This document shows positions 8,213 to 15,952 of a stretch of 41,131 nt of DNA, piece by piece. The notes below the pieces were generated by a model. The model was not told the DNA's origin. It ran no database searches and saw nothing but the letters and a program-made list of their open reading frames with translations. Made by a program: the position numbers and the translations under genes. Each line of letters opens with the position of its first letter. Positions within the stretch are counted from its first letter, which is position 1. Location of the stretch: assembly GCF_001281175.1 (NCBI RefSeq), contig NZ_KQ440396.1, forward strand, positions 649,510 to 690,640. Reading direction: 5' to 3'. This stretch comes from Apilactobacillus apinorum. Lineage in GTDB: Bacteria; Bacillota; Bacilli; Lactobacillales; Lactobacillaceae.

Positions 8213-8241
8213 TTGACTTTCAAAAATTTTACTGCTATATT
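8213..8241 (+). promoter_or_regulatory. promoter of the second brnQ T-box
   Basis: TTGACT, an exact 17-base spacer and TATATT with an upstream TG (extended -10). It begins 4 bases after the stop of the preceding gene. Confidence 0.8.
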
Positions 8242-8249
8242 TTTTAAGT

Positions 8250-8529
8250 AAATAAATCAGTTTAAATAAAAGCGATGAAAAAGCAGAGTAACATTTAAGC
8301 GAGTTCAAGAGAGTCTCTAGTATCTGGAAATGAGATAACCGATTATTTGTGAAAGTATCTTTGGAGCTATATACCGAAATCCTTATGGAGAGTAACGTAT
8401 ATTGGGTACACCCATTACAGTGTTAGCGTATGTTAGTACGTGAAGTGGCTAATCGAATATCGATTAGCAATTAAGGTGGTACCGTGCGAAAGCACCCTTG
8501 GTTCAATACGAACTAAGGGTGCTTTTTTT
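8250..8529 (+). promoter_or_regulatory. T-box leader of brnQ2, specifier ATC (Ile)
   Basis: Same architecture as the first leader: AGTA at about 8287, AAGCGAG, then CCGAAATCC with the specifier ATC at 8379-8381, the shared stem II block TTACAGTGTTAGCGTATGTT, a GCTAATCGA/TCGATTAGC hairpin, and AAGGTGGTACCGTG at 8473-8486 with a TGGT bulge. ATC reads isoleucine. Aligning the leaders around GAA-NNN supports both specifier calls. Confidence 0.92.
8492..8529 (+). terminator. T-box terminator of brnQ2
   Basis: GCACCCTT pairs with AAGGGTGC, extended inside by GTTC/GAAC, then seven T. Confidence 0.9.
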
Positions 8530-8550
8530 ATTGCTTTTACAAAAAAGGAG

Positions 8551-8583
8551 ATGATGGTTATGACAAATGTCGTGAGTAGTTAA
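8551..8583 (+). CDS. possible 10-codon leader peptide upstream of brnQ2
   Basis: AAAAAAGGAG directly precedes ATGATGGTTATGAC, which encodes MMVMTNVVSS and a stop. The start context matches the micro-ORF before brnQ1 base for base over AAGGAGATGATGG. The stop lies 45 bases before the brnQ2 start, which has its own AAGGAGG site. Function is unknown. Confidence 0.3.
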   Translation: MMVMTNVVSS

Positions 8584-8628
8584 TACATGCAATCAATTTA
8601 ACACCCGTATTTTCAAGGAGGAAACATT

Positions 8629-10017
8629 ATGGACAATGAAATTAAAGACATCAATACAAAACCATTATCAATCAAACAATACTTAATTATCGGATCAATG
8701 TTATTTGCACTATTCTTCGGTGCTGGTAACTTAATCTTCCCTATTCACCTAGGTCAATTATCCGGTGCTAACTGGGTCCCAGCAACGCTAGGATTTTTAG
8801 CGTCAGGAGTATTACTACCACTATTATCAGTACTTGCAATTAGTATTTCCCGTGCCAAAGGAGTATACGATATTGCTCGCCCACTCGGTCCTGTTTTTGC
8901 CATTATCTTTTTAGTTTTAGTTCATTCAACTTTAGGACCACTATTTGCAACCCCTAGAACTGCCAGCGTTAACTTTACTGTAGGAATTGAACCATTCATC
9001 CCCGCACCATACGTAAAGATTGCGATGCTAATCTTCACTGCACTATTCTTTATCGCAACATTCTACCTATCATATCGCACATCTAGTATTATCGATAACT
9101 TAGGTAAGATTCTAAACCCACTATTTTTAGCATTACTATTCCTATCATTTTTACTAGCATTTATGCACCCAATGGGAAATGCATCCCTACAACCCGTTAC
9201 TGAAGCATACAAACACCAATCATTCTTCAATGGATTCTTACAAGGTTACAACACCATGGATGCCCTAGCTGGTTTGGCATTCGGGGTTACTGTTGTTGCT
9301 GCTGTTAAACAACTAGGTAAGACCACACCAAAATCAAATGCTAAAGTGACTGCTCGTGCCGGTTTAATTGCTGAAGCATTAGTTGGAATTATCTACATCA
9401 TCCTAATTTGGATTGGGGCTACTACTTTAAACCTATTCAAAATTAGCAACGATGATGGTGGAACTACTTTTAACCAATACATGGGTCACTACTTAGGAAT
9501 GACCGGGCATGCATTATTAGCTACCTTAATGACTCTAACTTGCGTTACTACTGCCGTAGGGCTAGTGGCCGCTTTTGCTCAAGATTTCCACGATCACTTC
9601 CCTCGTTTGTCATATCACCAATGGTTAGCCATTAACTGTTTCCTATCATTTATCATTGCCAACGAAGGATTAACTCTGATTATCACTTGGTCCATCCCGG
9701 TATTAATGTTCTTATACCCATTTGCGATGGTTCTAATCATTCTTGGATTATGTACCCCACTAATTCATAAGGATAAAAACGTTTATCTCTTTACGATTAT
9801 CTTTACTTTAGTCCCTGCCTTCTTCGATATGTTAGCTGCACTACCACCTGTTTTAGCTAACCTATCATTTATCAAAGCACTAGTTCACTTTGAACAAAGC
9901 ATCCTACCATTTGCATCAATTGGCATGGATTGGGTAATTCCAGCCTTTGTCGGACTACTAATTGGATTAATCATTTACAAAACTAAGGGTCATCAATTAG
10001 CCCGCGGTCAAGAATAA
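8629..10017 (+). CDS. brnQ: branched-chain amino acid:cation symporter BrnQ (Ile T-box)
   Basis: 462 residues, about 12 membrane helices. It shares the same landmarks as the first copy (LFFGAGNLIFPIHLGQ, GPLFATPRTASVNFTVG, GYNTMDALAGLAFGV) and differs mostly in loops and in the last 100 residues, so it is a duplication that has had time to diverge. AAGGAGG lies 8 bases before the ATG. The T-box in front reads ATC, so this copy should respond to isoleucine shortage while the other responds to leucine. A strong terminator follows. Confidence 0.95.
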   Translation: MDNEIKDINTKPLSIKQYLIIGSMLFALFFGAGNLIFPIHLGQLSGANWVPATLGFLASGVLLPLLSVLAISISRAKGVYDIARPLGPVFAIIFLVLVHSTLGPLFATPRTASVNFTVGIEPFIPAPYVKIAMLIFTALFFIATFYLSYRTSSIIDNLGKILNPLFLALLFLSFLLAFMHPMGNASLQPVTEAYKHQSFFNGFLQGYNTMDALAGLAFGVTVVAAVKQLGKTTPKSNAKVTARAGLIAEALVGIIYIILIWIGATTLNLFKISNDDGGTTFNQYMGHYLGMTGHALLATLMTLTCVTTAVGLVAAFAQDFHDHFPRLSYHQWLAINCFLSFIIANEGLTLIITWSIPVLMFLYPFAMVLIILGLCTPLIHKDKNVYLFTIIFTLVPAFFDMLAALPPVLANLSFIKALVHFEQSILPFASIGMDWVIPAFVGLLIGLIIYKTKGHQLARGQE

Positions 10018-10018
10018 A

Positions 10019-10053
10019 AAAAACGACTATTCCAAATAGGAATAGTCGTTTTT
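10019..10053 (+). terminator. terminator of brnQ2
   Basis: Perfect 15-bp stem (AAAAACGACTATTCC) with a 5-base loop; the arm ends in five T. Confidence 0.88.
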
Positions 10054-10103
10054 AATTTCTAAAAAGTGTAGAATGGTTATAGAAAATATTTCGGGGGTGC
10101 AAA

Positions 10104-10742
10104 ATGAAAAAATTATCTGTGATTGCAGTTGCTTTAATTGCCGTACTATCACTTAGTGCGTGTGGTAAAAAGCAAAAAAGTGCTGATGAAACAACTAAGC
10201 CAACTAAACTAGTGAAGTTAGTGAACGATAAAAAAGAAACTAAGTTGATCACTAAAAAGGGAAGCATTGTTTTCTACAAAACTTATCGCGGAACTAGCTA
10301 CGATAATAATGCCAAGAAACGTTTTGACATGGTATTGTTTAGCTACAAAGCTACTAACAACACCAACAAAATGCTTACTGCAGCTCAAATTGTAAACAAT
10401 ACTAAATTAGTTGCAAATGCTAAGGTCGACGGCAAGAAAACTTCATTGGACCAACCACTAGCATATTCATCAGCTTATCCAAATACAATGTACAATCAAC
10501 AAAGTTATCTAAATTCATTTGAACAAAGTTGGGATAACGAACCAATCAAGCCTCATCAAACTATTATCGTTACTAGTTCAGACGCATTCCAACTAGTTGA
10601 CAATGGTAAGAACGAAACGCTAAACATTTCCACTCAAGATGATTACACTAATGCTTCAGTAATTAGTAAGCATCATCATTCAATTGCGATTAACGATATT
10701 CACGCTAAGAAAGTTAAAAACGCTATCGACATCGTTAAATAA
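10104..10742 (+). CDS. lipoprotein, unknown function
   Basis: 212 residues with a clear lipoprotein signal: MKKL, a hydrophobic stretch and the lipobox LSAC at about Cys20, so it is lipid-anchored on the outer membrane face. The mature part has a Lys/Thr-rich linker, then a likely beta-sandwich (RFDMVLFSYKATNNTNKML...) that resembles the Ig-like fold of DUF5067/DUF4352-type lactobacillus lipoproteins, but I cannot confirm a family. GGGGGTG lies 5 bases before the ATG. It stands alone between two terminators. Confidence 0.8.
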   Translation: MKKLSVIAVALIAVLSLSACGKKQKSADETTKPTKLVKLVNDKKETKLITKKGSIVFYKTYRGTSYDNNAKKRFDMVLFSYKATNNTNKMLTAAQIVNNTKLVANAKVDGKKTSLDQPLAYSSAYPNTMYNQQSYLNSFEQSWDNEPIKPHQTIIVTSSDAFQLVDNGKNETLNISTQDDYTNASVISKHHHSIAINDIHAKKVKNAIDIVK

Positions 10743-10745
10743 TAA

Positions 10746-10779
10746 AAAAACGTTGAGAATTAATTTTCTCAACGTTTTT
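10746..10779. terminator. shared convergent terminator
   Basis: AAAAACGTTGAGAA pairs with its complement around a TTAA-containing loop; A-run before and T-run after, so it serves the + lipoprotein gene and the - lemA gene. Confidence 0.85.
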
Positions 10780-10793
10780 ATTTTGCTCTTAAA

Positions 10794-11402
10794 TTAGAAA
10801 TTAACTGATGGTGCGTTTTGAGCGCTAGTATCAGCTGTAAAGTAGTTAACCTTCTTGTGACCAGTCATACTTGCGACTAATGATCCTGGGAATTTAACTA
10901 GCTTATCGTTGTAAGCACGGGCTGCTTGGTTGTAACGATTTCTTTCAACACTAATACGGTTTTCACTACCTTCTAGTTGAACCATCAATGTTTGCATATT
11001 GCTGTTTGAAGATAGGTTAGGATATGCTTCTTTAATTGATCCTACTAATACATTAAGTGAACGTTCTTGTGAACTTAATGCACTAACCTTATCTGAAGTT
11101 GAACTCGCATTGCTGTACTTAGTTTTGGCATTGTAGTATTCAGTTCTGGCTTTCGCAATATCACCATAAACTGATTTTTCTTGTTTTTGTTGACCTTTAA
11201 CGGCACTAACTAAGTTTGGAATTAAGTCTGCACGACGTTGTAATACAGTTTGGACTTGTCCTAATTGTTCTTCAACGCCTTGTTCGCTGGTTGCCATACT
11301 GTTAGCAGACTTGATAAAGCCACCAATTAACGCAAATAATACAACAACGACAACGGCTAGTGAAATGAACCAGCCTTTTTTATAAAATGGTTTGTTTTCC
11401 AT
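10794..11402 (-). CDS. lemA: LemA family protein
   Basis: 202 residues: one N-terminal membrane helix (residues about 10-30), then a long helical domain. Family marks are EEQLGQVQTVLQRRADLIPNLV, SERSLNVL-like and NRISVERNRYNQAARAYN, and the end MTGHKKVNYFTADTSAQNAPSVNF. Function of LemA is not settled; it is an outward helical-bundle protein found next to TPM-domain proteins in many bacteria, as here. It is the second gene of a two-gene operon, 16 bases after the TPM gene. Confidence 0.92.
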   Translation of the reverse strand: MENKPFYKKGWFISLAVVVVVLFALIGGFIKSANSMATSEQGVEEQLGQVQTVLQRRADLIPNLVSAVKGQQKQEKSVYGDIAKARTEYYNAKTKYSNASSTSDKVSALSSQERSLNVLVGSIKEAYPNLSSNSNMQTLMVQLEGSENRISVERNRYNQAARAYNDKLVKFPGSLVASMTGHKKVNYFTADTSAQNAPSVNF

Positions 11403-11418
11403 GATTTATTCTCCTTTA

Positions 11419-12282
11419 TTAAATCGATGAGCCTCCGCCACCGAAGTTTCCGCCACCACCGGAACTACCAAATCCTCCGCCGTTAGAACCACCATATGAT
11501 CCACCACGACCGCCAGAACTAAGTAAGCTACCAATGATACCACCTAAGATAAATGAACCTAATCCATCGTCAGAACGGCGACCACCGCCACCACCATAAT
11601 GATGGTCATTATCGTCGTCATCTTGATTGCGGATAAGTAATATCACTGACACAATTATTGCAGCAATGATAATAAAAACTAATCCGACTACTAAGTAGTT
11701 TGGCTTTTTATCAGCTAATTTTTGTTTAGCTTGTTTTTCACTTAGGTTCGCATAGCGCTTGTCTAAGATGGTTGCTACTCGTTGAAACGTATTTTGGATT
11801 CCTTTATTGATGTCATTATTATCACTAGACTTCAATAAGGTTTTATTACTTTGTAAGATTTGATTAGTTAGGGCATCTGGCAAGATGTCTTCCACCCCAT
11901 AACCGGTACTAATTCTAACGTTGTTTTGTCCATTATTTTGTGCAAATAAGATTAAAACACCGTTATCCAATCCTTTTTTTCCAAATTTCCAACGACTATT
12001 TTCTAGTAACTGATCAGCATAATCATCGATTGAATAGTTCCCAGTTGATTTAACAGTCATCACCACAATCTGTGGTTTGGTCTCGGTTTGTTGATATTTT
12101 TTCTCTTGATTAATCACTAATTGCTTAGTGCTATCACTTAAAATATTAGCATAATCGTCAACCACATACTCTTTGGTCGGTGTTGGATTAGTACTCTCTG
12201 CATGACTATCAATTGACTTTGGAGCCATCGCTAACAATAGCAATGGTAACGCCAATACAATTAGCCATTTTAATTTTTTCAA
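11419..12282 (-). CDS. TPM-domain membrane protein (YgcG-like)
   Basis: 287 residues. Signal peptide (to about HAES), then a TPM domain at residues about 38-170 (VVDDYANILSDSTKQ, IVVMTVKSTGNYSIDDYA, GVLILFAQNNGQNNVRISTGYGVEDILPD), one membrane helix (YLVVGLVFIIIAAIIVSVILLI), and a low-complexity cytoplasmic or wall-side tail very rich in Gly and Ser after an acidic QDDDDNDHH stretch. The start is TTG with GAGGAG 5 bases upstream. TPM proteins are linked to photosystem repair in plants and are of uncertain role in bacteria. Paired with lemA, a very common arrangement. Confidence 0.9.
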   Translation of the reverse strand: MKKLKWLIVLALPLLLLAMAPKSIDSHAESTNPTPTKEYVVDDYANILSDSTKQLVINQEKKYQQTETKPQIVVMTVKSTGNYSIDDYADQLLENSRWKFGKKGLDNGVLILFAQNNGQNNVRISTGYGVEDILPDALTNQILQSNKTLLKSSDNNDINKGIQNTFQRVATILDKRYANLSEKQAKQKLADKKPNYLVVGLVFIIIAAIIVSVILLIRNQDDDDNDHHYGGGGGRRSDDGLGSFILGGIIGSLLSSGGRGGSYGGSNGGGFGSSGGGGNFGGGGSSI

Positions 12283-12409
12283 CGTATCTCCTCACCCCCA
12301 TGATTTGATTAGCTACCATACTACAGAAAAGCCGTTTAATAGTAAAGTTTTTTTATTTTGAAAAATTGATTATAATATAGATATTCTATAAAACGACAGG
12401 AGCATCACA

Positions 12410-13582
12410 ATGGATTCAATTGACTTAGGAAAAGACAATGCCCAACAGCTAAATAAATTCATTGAATTAGCTGCTCAATGCATTGATGAAGATTGCAGAG
12501 ACGATGCAATCTCACTACTTAGCTCGGCAATTTCTTTATACCCTGCTAACGCAATCACTCAAGAAGAATTAAATCAAACCGTTCCAACTCGATCAGAAGT
12601 CCTAACCAAATTAGGAATTATCTTCTCTGATTCTGGAACTAACTTAGACCCCATCGCAGTCCACTTATTCCAACAAGCCTTAGTTTATGACGCGAACTTT
12701 GTTCCAGCAAACTTTTACTTAGGGAAACTATTAATGAACAATGGTAACATCGCACAAGCATTAAAATGCATGCAAAATGCTTTAGATAATAGTATTAAAG
12801 GCGATCGTTTCTATCAATCTGCTAAAGATTCGCTTGAAGAAATGAGCGAATTAGTCGATCATGGTGATACCATTTTTGCGATTGATTACTTAATTGGTCA
12901 ATCCATGTCTCACGCCATCATCGATAGTCCAATCGGGACTTTTAAGAAAATGGATTTCGATCAAATCGAAAACAAATACGACGGTAGCGTTCAATTGTTC
13001 CCAACAGAAGCTACCACTAAAAAGTTAAACCAAATTCGTGAATTCAACTCCAACCACGGATTTGAACAAACTAGTTTGGAAGAGTTCTTACCTGCCAATC
13101 TACCTTTATTCGAAGCGCATAATGACTTACCTACCTATATTGAAGATAAATATACGTTAGTCGATATGGGAGCTGAAATTTATGACGTTTGTGGGCTTAA
13201 CGTCGATCCACAATTAACTTTTACATTTTATAAATTAGTCCAAAGGGAAACTAATACCTACTCATATCTATTATTAGCTGGTAAGAGCCCACTAGAACTT
13301 AAAGATAAACAATTGTCCCACAAAGAAGAAATCGATTATGACGGTGCTATTTTTAACATCTACAAGAACCGCATCCTATACAATCAAGATTCTATTAATT
13401 GTTTTATTGCTGCATTGGCGAAAGATTACTTCGGTGATCAATTTAACGATGATAACATCCAAAACTTAGTCATTAAAGGCATTAATGATGAGTCGTTTAA
13501 CCACGATTTAGAATTTACCGATGACTTTAACATCAATAATTCCCGTGTCAAAGTACTAATCGACACCAACATTGAAGTATAA
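12410..13582 (+). CDS. TPR-repeat cytoplasmic protein, unknown
   Basis: 390 residues, acidic, no signal or membrane segment. The N-terminal 150 residues form tetratricopeptide-like helices (CRDDAISLLSSAISLYP, AVHLFQQALVYDANFVPANF, GNIAQALKCMQNALD), which usually bind partner proteins. The remaining 240 residues, with a FDQIENKYDGSVQLFPTEA region and a mixed alpha/beta C-terminal part, match no family I know. The gene has its own AGGAG site and is closed by a shared terminator. No functional clue from neighbours. Confidence 0.82.
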   Translation: MDSIDLGKDNAQQLNKFIELAAQCIDEDCRDDAISLLSSAISLYPANAITQEELNQTVPTRSEVLTKLGIIFSDSGTNLDPIAVHLFQQALVYDANFVPANFYLGKLLMNNGNIAQALKCMQNALDNSIKGDRFYQSAKDSLEEMSELVDHGDTIFAIDYLIGQSMSHAIIDSPIGTFKKMDFDQIENKYDGSVQLFPTEATTKKLNQIREFNSNHGFEQTSLEEFLPANLPLFEAHNDLPTYIEDKYTLVDMGAEIYDVCGLNVDPQLTFTFYKLVQRETNTYSYLLLAGKSPLELKDKQLSHKEEIDYDGAIFNIYKNRILYNQDSINCFIAALAKDYFGDQFNDDNIQNLVIKGINDESFNHDLEFTDDFNINNSRVKVLIDTNIEV

Positions 13583-13616
13583 AAAAAGAAGTTACCAATT
13601 GGTAACTTCTTTTTTA
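13582..13616. terminator. shared convergent terminator
   Basis: GAAGTTACC/GGTAACTTC stem with an AATT loop, A-run before and T-run after; serves the TPR gene (+) and the pnuC-like gene (-). Confidence 0.88.
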
Positions 13617-13619
13617 TTA

Positions 13620-14366
13620 TTAAGCTTCGACCTTGTCAGCGTAAGCTTGTTCTTCTTGCATTAAACGTTTCTTTTCACGTTCATTGAACCATGGTGAAAT
13701 AGTGAATGCTAAAACATCATTAGCAATGTAGATTGCTGAGTTAACGAACATAGCTAGAGTAGCTGATCCTTGTCTGAAAGTGATGAACCAAAGGATTAAT
13801 TGAGCCACACCAGATGCTAACCACCAGAAGTATTGGTTGTTGTAACGTAGGAAACAGATGATTCCAGCAGTTAAACAAACCGCAAAACTGAAGGCATCGT
13901 AGAATGGACGAGGTTCATTTGTTAGTGCTTGAATTGCGAAACCAGAACCAATGTAAACAATAAATGTGAATAGAATTGAAACGATCCAACTCTTAGCATT
14001 GAATTTTCTAATCTTAGAAACCATGTTTACGTTCCAGTTTTTACTCATTAAAACAGGAATATCTAAAGTAATAACGTAAGCAATTTGTTCACCAATACTT
14101 AGGAAGTTCTTTGCAGAAAAACCAACAACGATAAAGCAAAGTGCTGATAAAATACCTAATACACCGTTAACTGATTTAGCAGCATTGATTGCTAGCACAC
14201 ATAGAACTCCTAAAGTAGTTCCAATGAAAGTAAGAATTGATAACCATGTAATTGGTGCGTTTACCAAAGTCATTACTTGGCAACCTAAACTGAAAAAAAA
14301 TAAGTAGTAGTTTTGTTGTGGCCAACCCTTTAGTTGGTGAGCCAAAAATTTAAAATATGCTGACAC
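13620..14366 (-). CDS. PnuC-family (deoxy)nucleoside transporter, PnuN candidate
   Basis: 248 residues, seven to eight membrane helices. The PnuC fold is seen in the C-terminal part: NNQYFWWLASGVAQLILW, then MFVNSAIYIANDVLAF, equivalent to the substrate-binding Trp and Asn region of PnuC. PnuC carriers let nicotinamide riboside, thiamine, riboflavin or, for the predicted PnuN branch of lactobacilli, deoxynucleosides enter by facilitated diffusion, followed by phosphorylation. The start is GTG with AAGGGG about 8 bases upstream. The promoter carries two NrdR-like boxes, which favours a deoxynucleoside substrate over NAD precursors. Substrate remains unproved. Confidence 0.85.
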   Translation of the reverse strand: MSAYFKFLAHQLKGWPQQNYYLFFFSLGCQVMTLVNAPITWLSILTFIGTTLGVLCVLAINAAKSVNGVLGILSALCFIVVGFSAKNFLSIGEQIAYVITLDIPVLMSKNWNVNMVSKIRKFNAKSWIVSILFTFIVYIGSGFAIQALTNEPRPFYDAFSFAVCLTAGIICFLRYNNQYFWWLASGVAQLILWFITFRQGSATLAMFVNSAIYIANDVLAFTISPWFNEREKKRLMQEEQAYADKVEA

Positions 14367-14435
14367 AGTGAAAATCCCCTTATTATGATATTTTTGCTTT
14401 CAAGCACATATTTTTCCGGAAAAATTATGTAATAT

Positions 14436-14481
14436 ACACTATATGTAGTGGTCTTTGCGAAAACAACACTATATATTCTAC
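14436..14481 (-). promoter_or_regulatory. twin NrdR-like boxes over the pnuC-family promoter
   Basis: Box 1 ACACTATATGTAGTGG (14436-14451) and box 2 ACACTATATATTCTAC (14466-14481), written on the + strand, resemble the NrdR consensus ACACWATATATWGTGT; box 2 is strong in one half only. Starts are 30 bases apart, about three helical turns, as is usual for NrdR pairs. On the minus strand a promoter TTGTTT - 17 - TATAGT fits between them: box 1 covers the -10 and box 2 abuts the -35. NrdR represses ribonucleotide reductase genes when dATP is high. Confidence 0.7.
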
Positions 14482-14644
14482 CACGCTGGTATATTTTTTC
14501 AATCCCGTTTTTAGGCCTTAGCGTTTTCTAATCTGTAAAAATTCAGTCATTTCGCTGAATCAATTCGCCGAAAAAAATTTTGAAATAAATTTTGATTAAC
14601 TTTTTATCACGAATAATTTGCTGTTTTTTTACTTGACCACACAT
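14482..14644. other. AT-rich intergenic stretch without a recognised element
   Basis: Part of the 307-base gap between the pnuC-family gene and the next gene on the minus strand. Apart from the NrdR-like boxes and the terminator at 14645, I see no open frame with a ribosome binding site and no stable hairpin. Confidence 0.5.
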
Positions 14645-14675
14645 AAAAAACGACCCTCTAAGAAGATCGTTTTTT
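14645..14675 (-). terminator. terminator of the 123-residue membrane protein gene
   Basis: AAAAAACGA pairs with TCGTTTTTT, with inner TCT/AGA pairs; U-run on both strands. Confidence 0.75.
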
Positions 14676-15045
14676 AGTAAGAATTTTTCTTACTAGATGG
14701 ACCTATCACCAGTGATCCGGCAAAAACACCAATAAAGATAATTCCACTAACCCCCAACAACACATCATTAAAAAGATGCAAAATCATAAAAAATCCAATT
14801 GCTGTTAGGATGAAAAATAATACTGATTCAAAAAAAGAATTATGTGATTGTTTTTCAACATGAAATAAATATGTAAATAATCTGTTAGAGCGGTTAAAAA
14901 GCACCACTAAGAAATAAGCAAATAATAATGATGCTGAGCTTAAAATCCAGTTAAAATTTAAAAACTGACAGATAATCATCGCAATTGTTAATGGAGCCCA
15001 TATTACTAATAGTTCTGACATAAAGTATCGCCAATCAATTCTCAT
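14674..15045 (-). CDS. small four-helix membrane protein, unknown
   Basis: 123 residues, four membrane helices with a short basic loop after helix 2 (FNRSNRLFTYLFHVEKQSHN) and a basic tail (SSKKNSY). The ATG has AGGTGG 7 bases upstream. No domain recognised. It has its own terminator and is followed upstream by a CPBP protease gene with another terminator, so it is probably transcribed alone. Confidence 0.7.
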   Translation of the reverse strand: MRIDWRYFMSELLVIWAPLTIAMIICQFLNFNWILSSASLLFAYFLVVLFNRSNRLFTYLFHVEKQSHNSFFESVLFFILTAIGFFMILHLFNDVLLGVSGIIFIGVFAGSLVIGPSSKKNSY

Positions 15046-15118
15046 TAACTCGCCACCTATGTAATCATTTATTTATTATTGTATCATTTTGAGTCATTTT
15101 TAGGTAGAAGGACAAATA

Positions 15119-15152
15119 AAAAAAGCAATATCTTCATAGAGATACTGCTTTT
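15119..15152 (-). terminator. terminator of the first CPBP gene
   Basis: AAAAGCA(A)TATCT pairs with AGATA(C)TGCTTTT, one mismatch, followed by a U-run on the minus strand; overlaps the stop codon at 15151. Confidence 0.8.
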
Positions 15153-15858
15153 AATGATAATAATAATATCCAATTATGGTAATGCCAACTGCATTAATGA
15201 CGATATGCATGATTATCGGCGATTTAATATTTTTTGTTTGATTATATAGCCATGCCATCCAAAATCCATATTGTGCAAAGAAAACAAACGAAAAAATATT
15301 TTGATATCTCATATGAAATAGTCCATATAAAACAGAAGAAACAATCTCGCCTGCCCATTTTAACTGAGTAGGAAAAGCAACATCTAATAAATATGCTCTA
15401 AAAACAAGTTCTTCAATTATAGGGGATAAAAACACATAACCTATTATAAGTAATATCAGTGACCATGAATTGTTATACAGGTACTTAGGGAAATGAGTTG
15501 CTTGTATGCTAAATCTATTTTGAACAAAAATATCAGACATAAAAATATATGCTTGAGCTATCAAAAACGCTATTACAGTTGCAAATGCAGTAGTTTGGTA
15601 TCCAGATAAGTCCAACCGTTTGAGAAGCGGTCCTATCCCATAATTTTTATACGCATAAATTGCAAAATTAATCATAATAAAATACGCACCAAAGAACTCA
15701 ACTGTTAACGTTACATTTTCGATAATTTTATTATTAATTGAGATATATTGAACCGGAATAAACTGAATTGAACTAGCAACCATAAAGACAAGGCATAATG
15801 CCACGAAACCTCTTTTTAAAAGGTGATCAGAACTCCAATAGTCACCGTCTCTCAACAT
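15151..15858 (-). CDS. CPBP family intramembrane metalloprotease
   Basis: 235 residues, about seven membrane helices. The CPBP (Abi/CAAX protease) motifs are present: EELVFR (motif 1, EExxxR), SSVLYGLFH (motif 2, FxxxH-type) and IIMHIVINAVG (motif 3, HxxxN/B). These are membrane proteases related to Rce1; in lactic acid bacteria many give immunity to bacteriocins or process peptide precursors. Start ATG at 15858 has AAGGA very close upstream; the TTG codon next to it is an alternative. A second, distinct CPBP gene lies upstream on the same strand. Confidence 0.88.
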   Translation of the reverse strand: MLRDGDYWSSDHLLKRGFVALCLVFMVASSIQFIPVQYISINNKIIENVTLTVEFFGAYFIMINFAIYAYKNYGIGPLLKRLDLSGYQTTAFATVIAFLIAQAYIFMSDIFVQNRFSIQATHFPKYLYNNSWSLILLIIGYVFLSPIIEELVFRAYLLDVAFPTQLKWAGEIVSSVLYGLFHMRYQNIFSFVFFAQYGFWMAWLYNQTKNIKSPIIMHIVINAVGITIIGYYYYH

Positions 15859-15952
15859 TCATCCTTCTTTCTAGGAAACATCAATGTAAAACTATACTTT
15901 AATTATTATTCATATCTAATTACTTTGAGAATTATACCACCTAGTAGATAAA

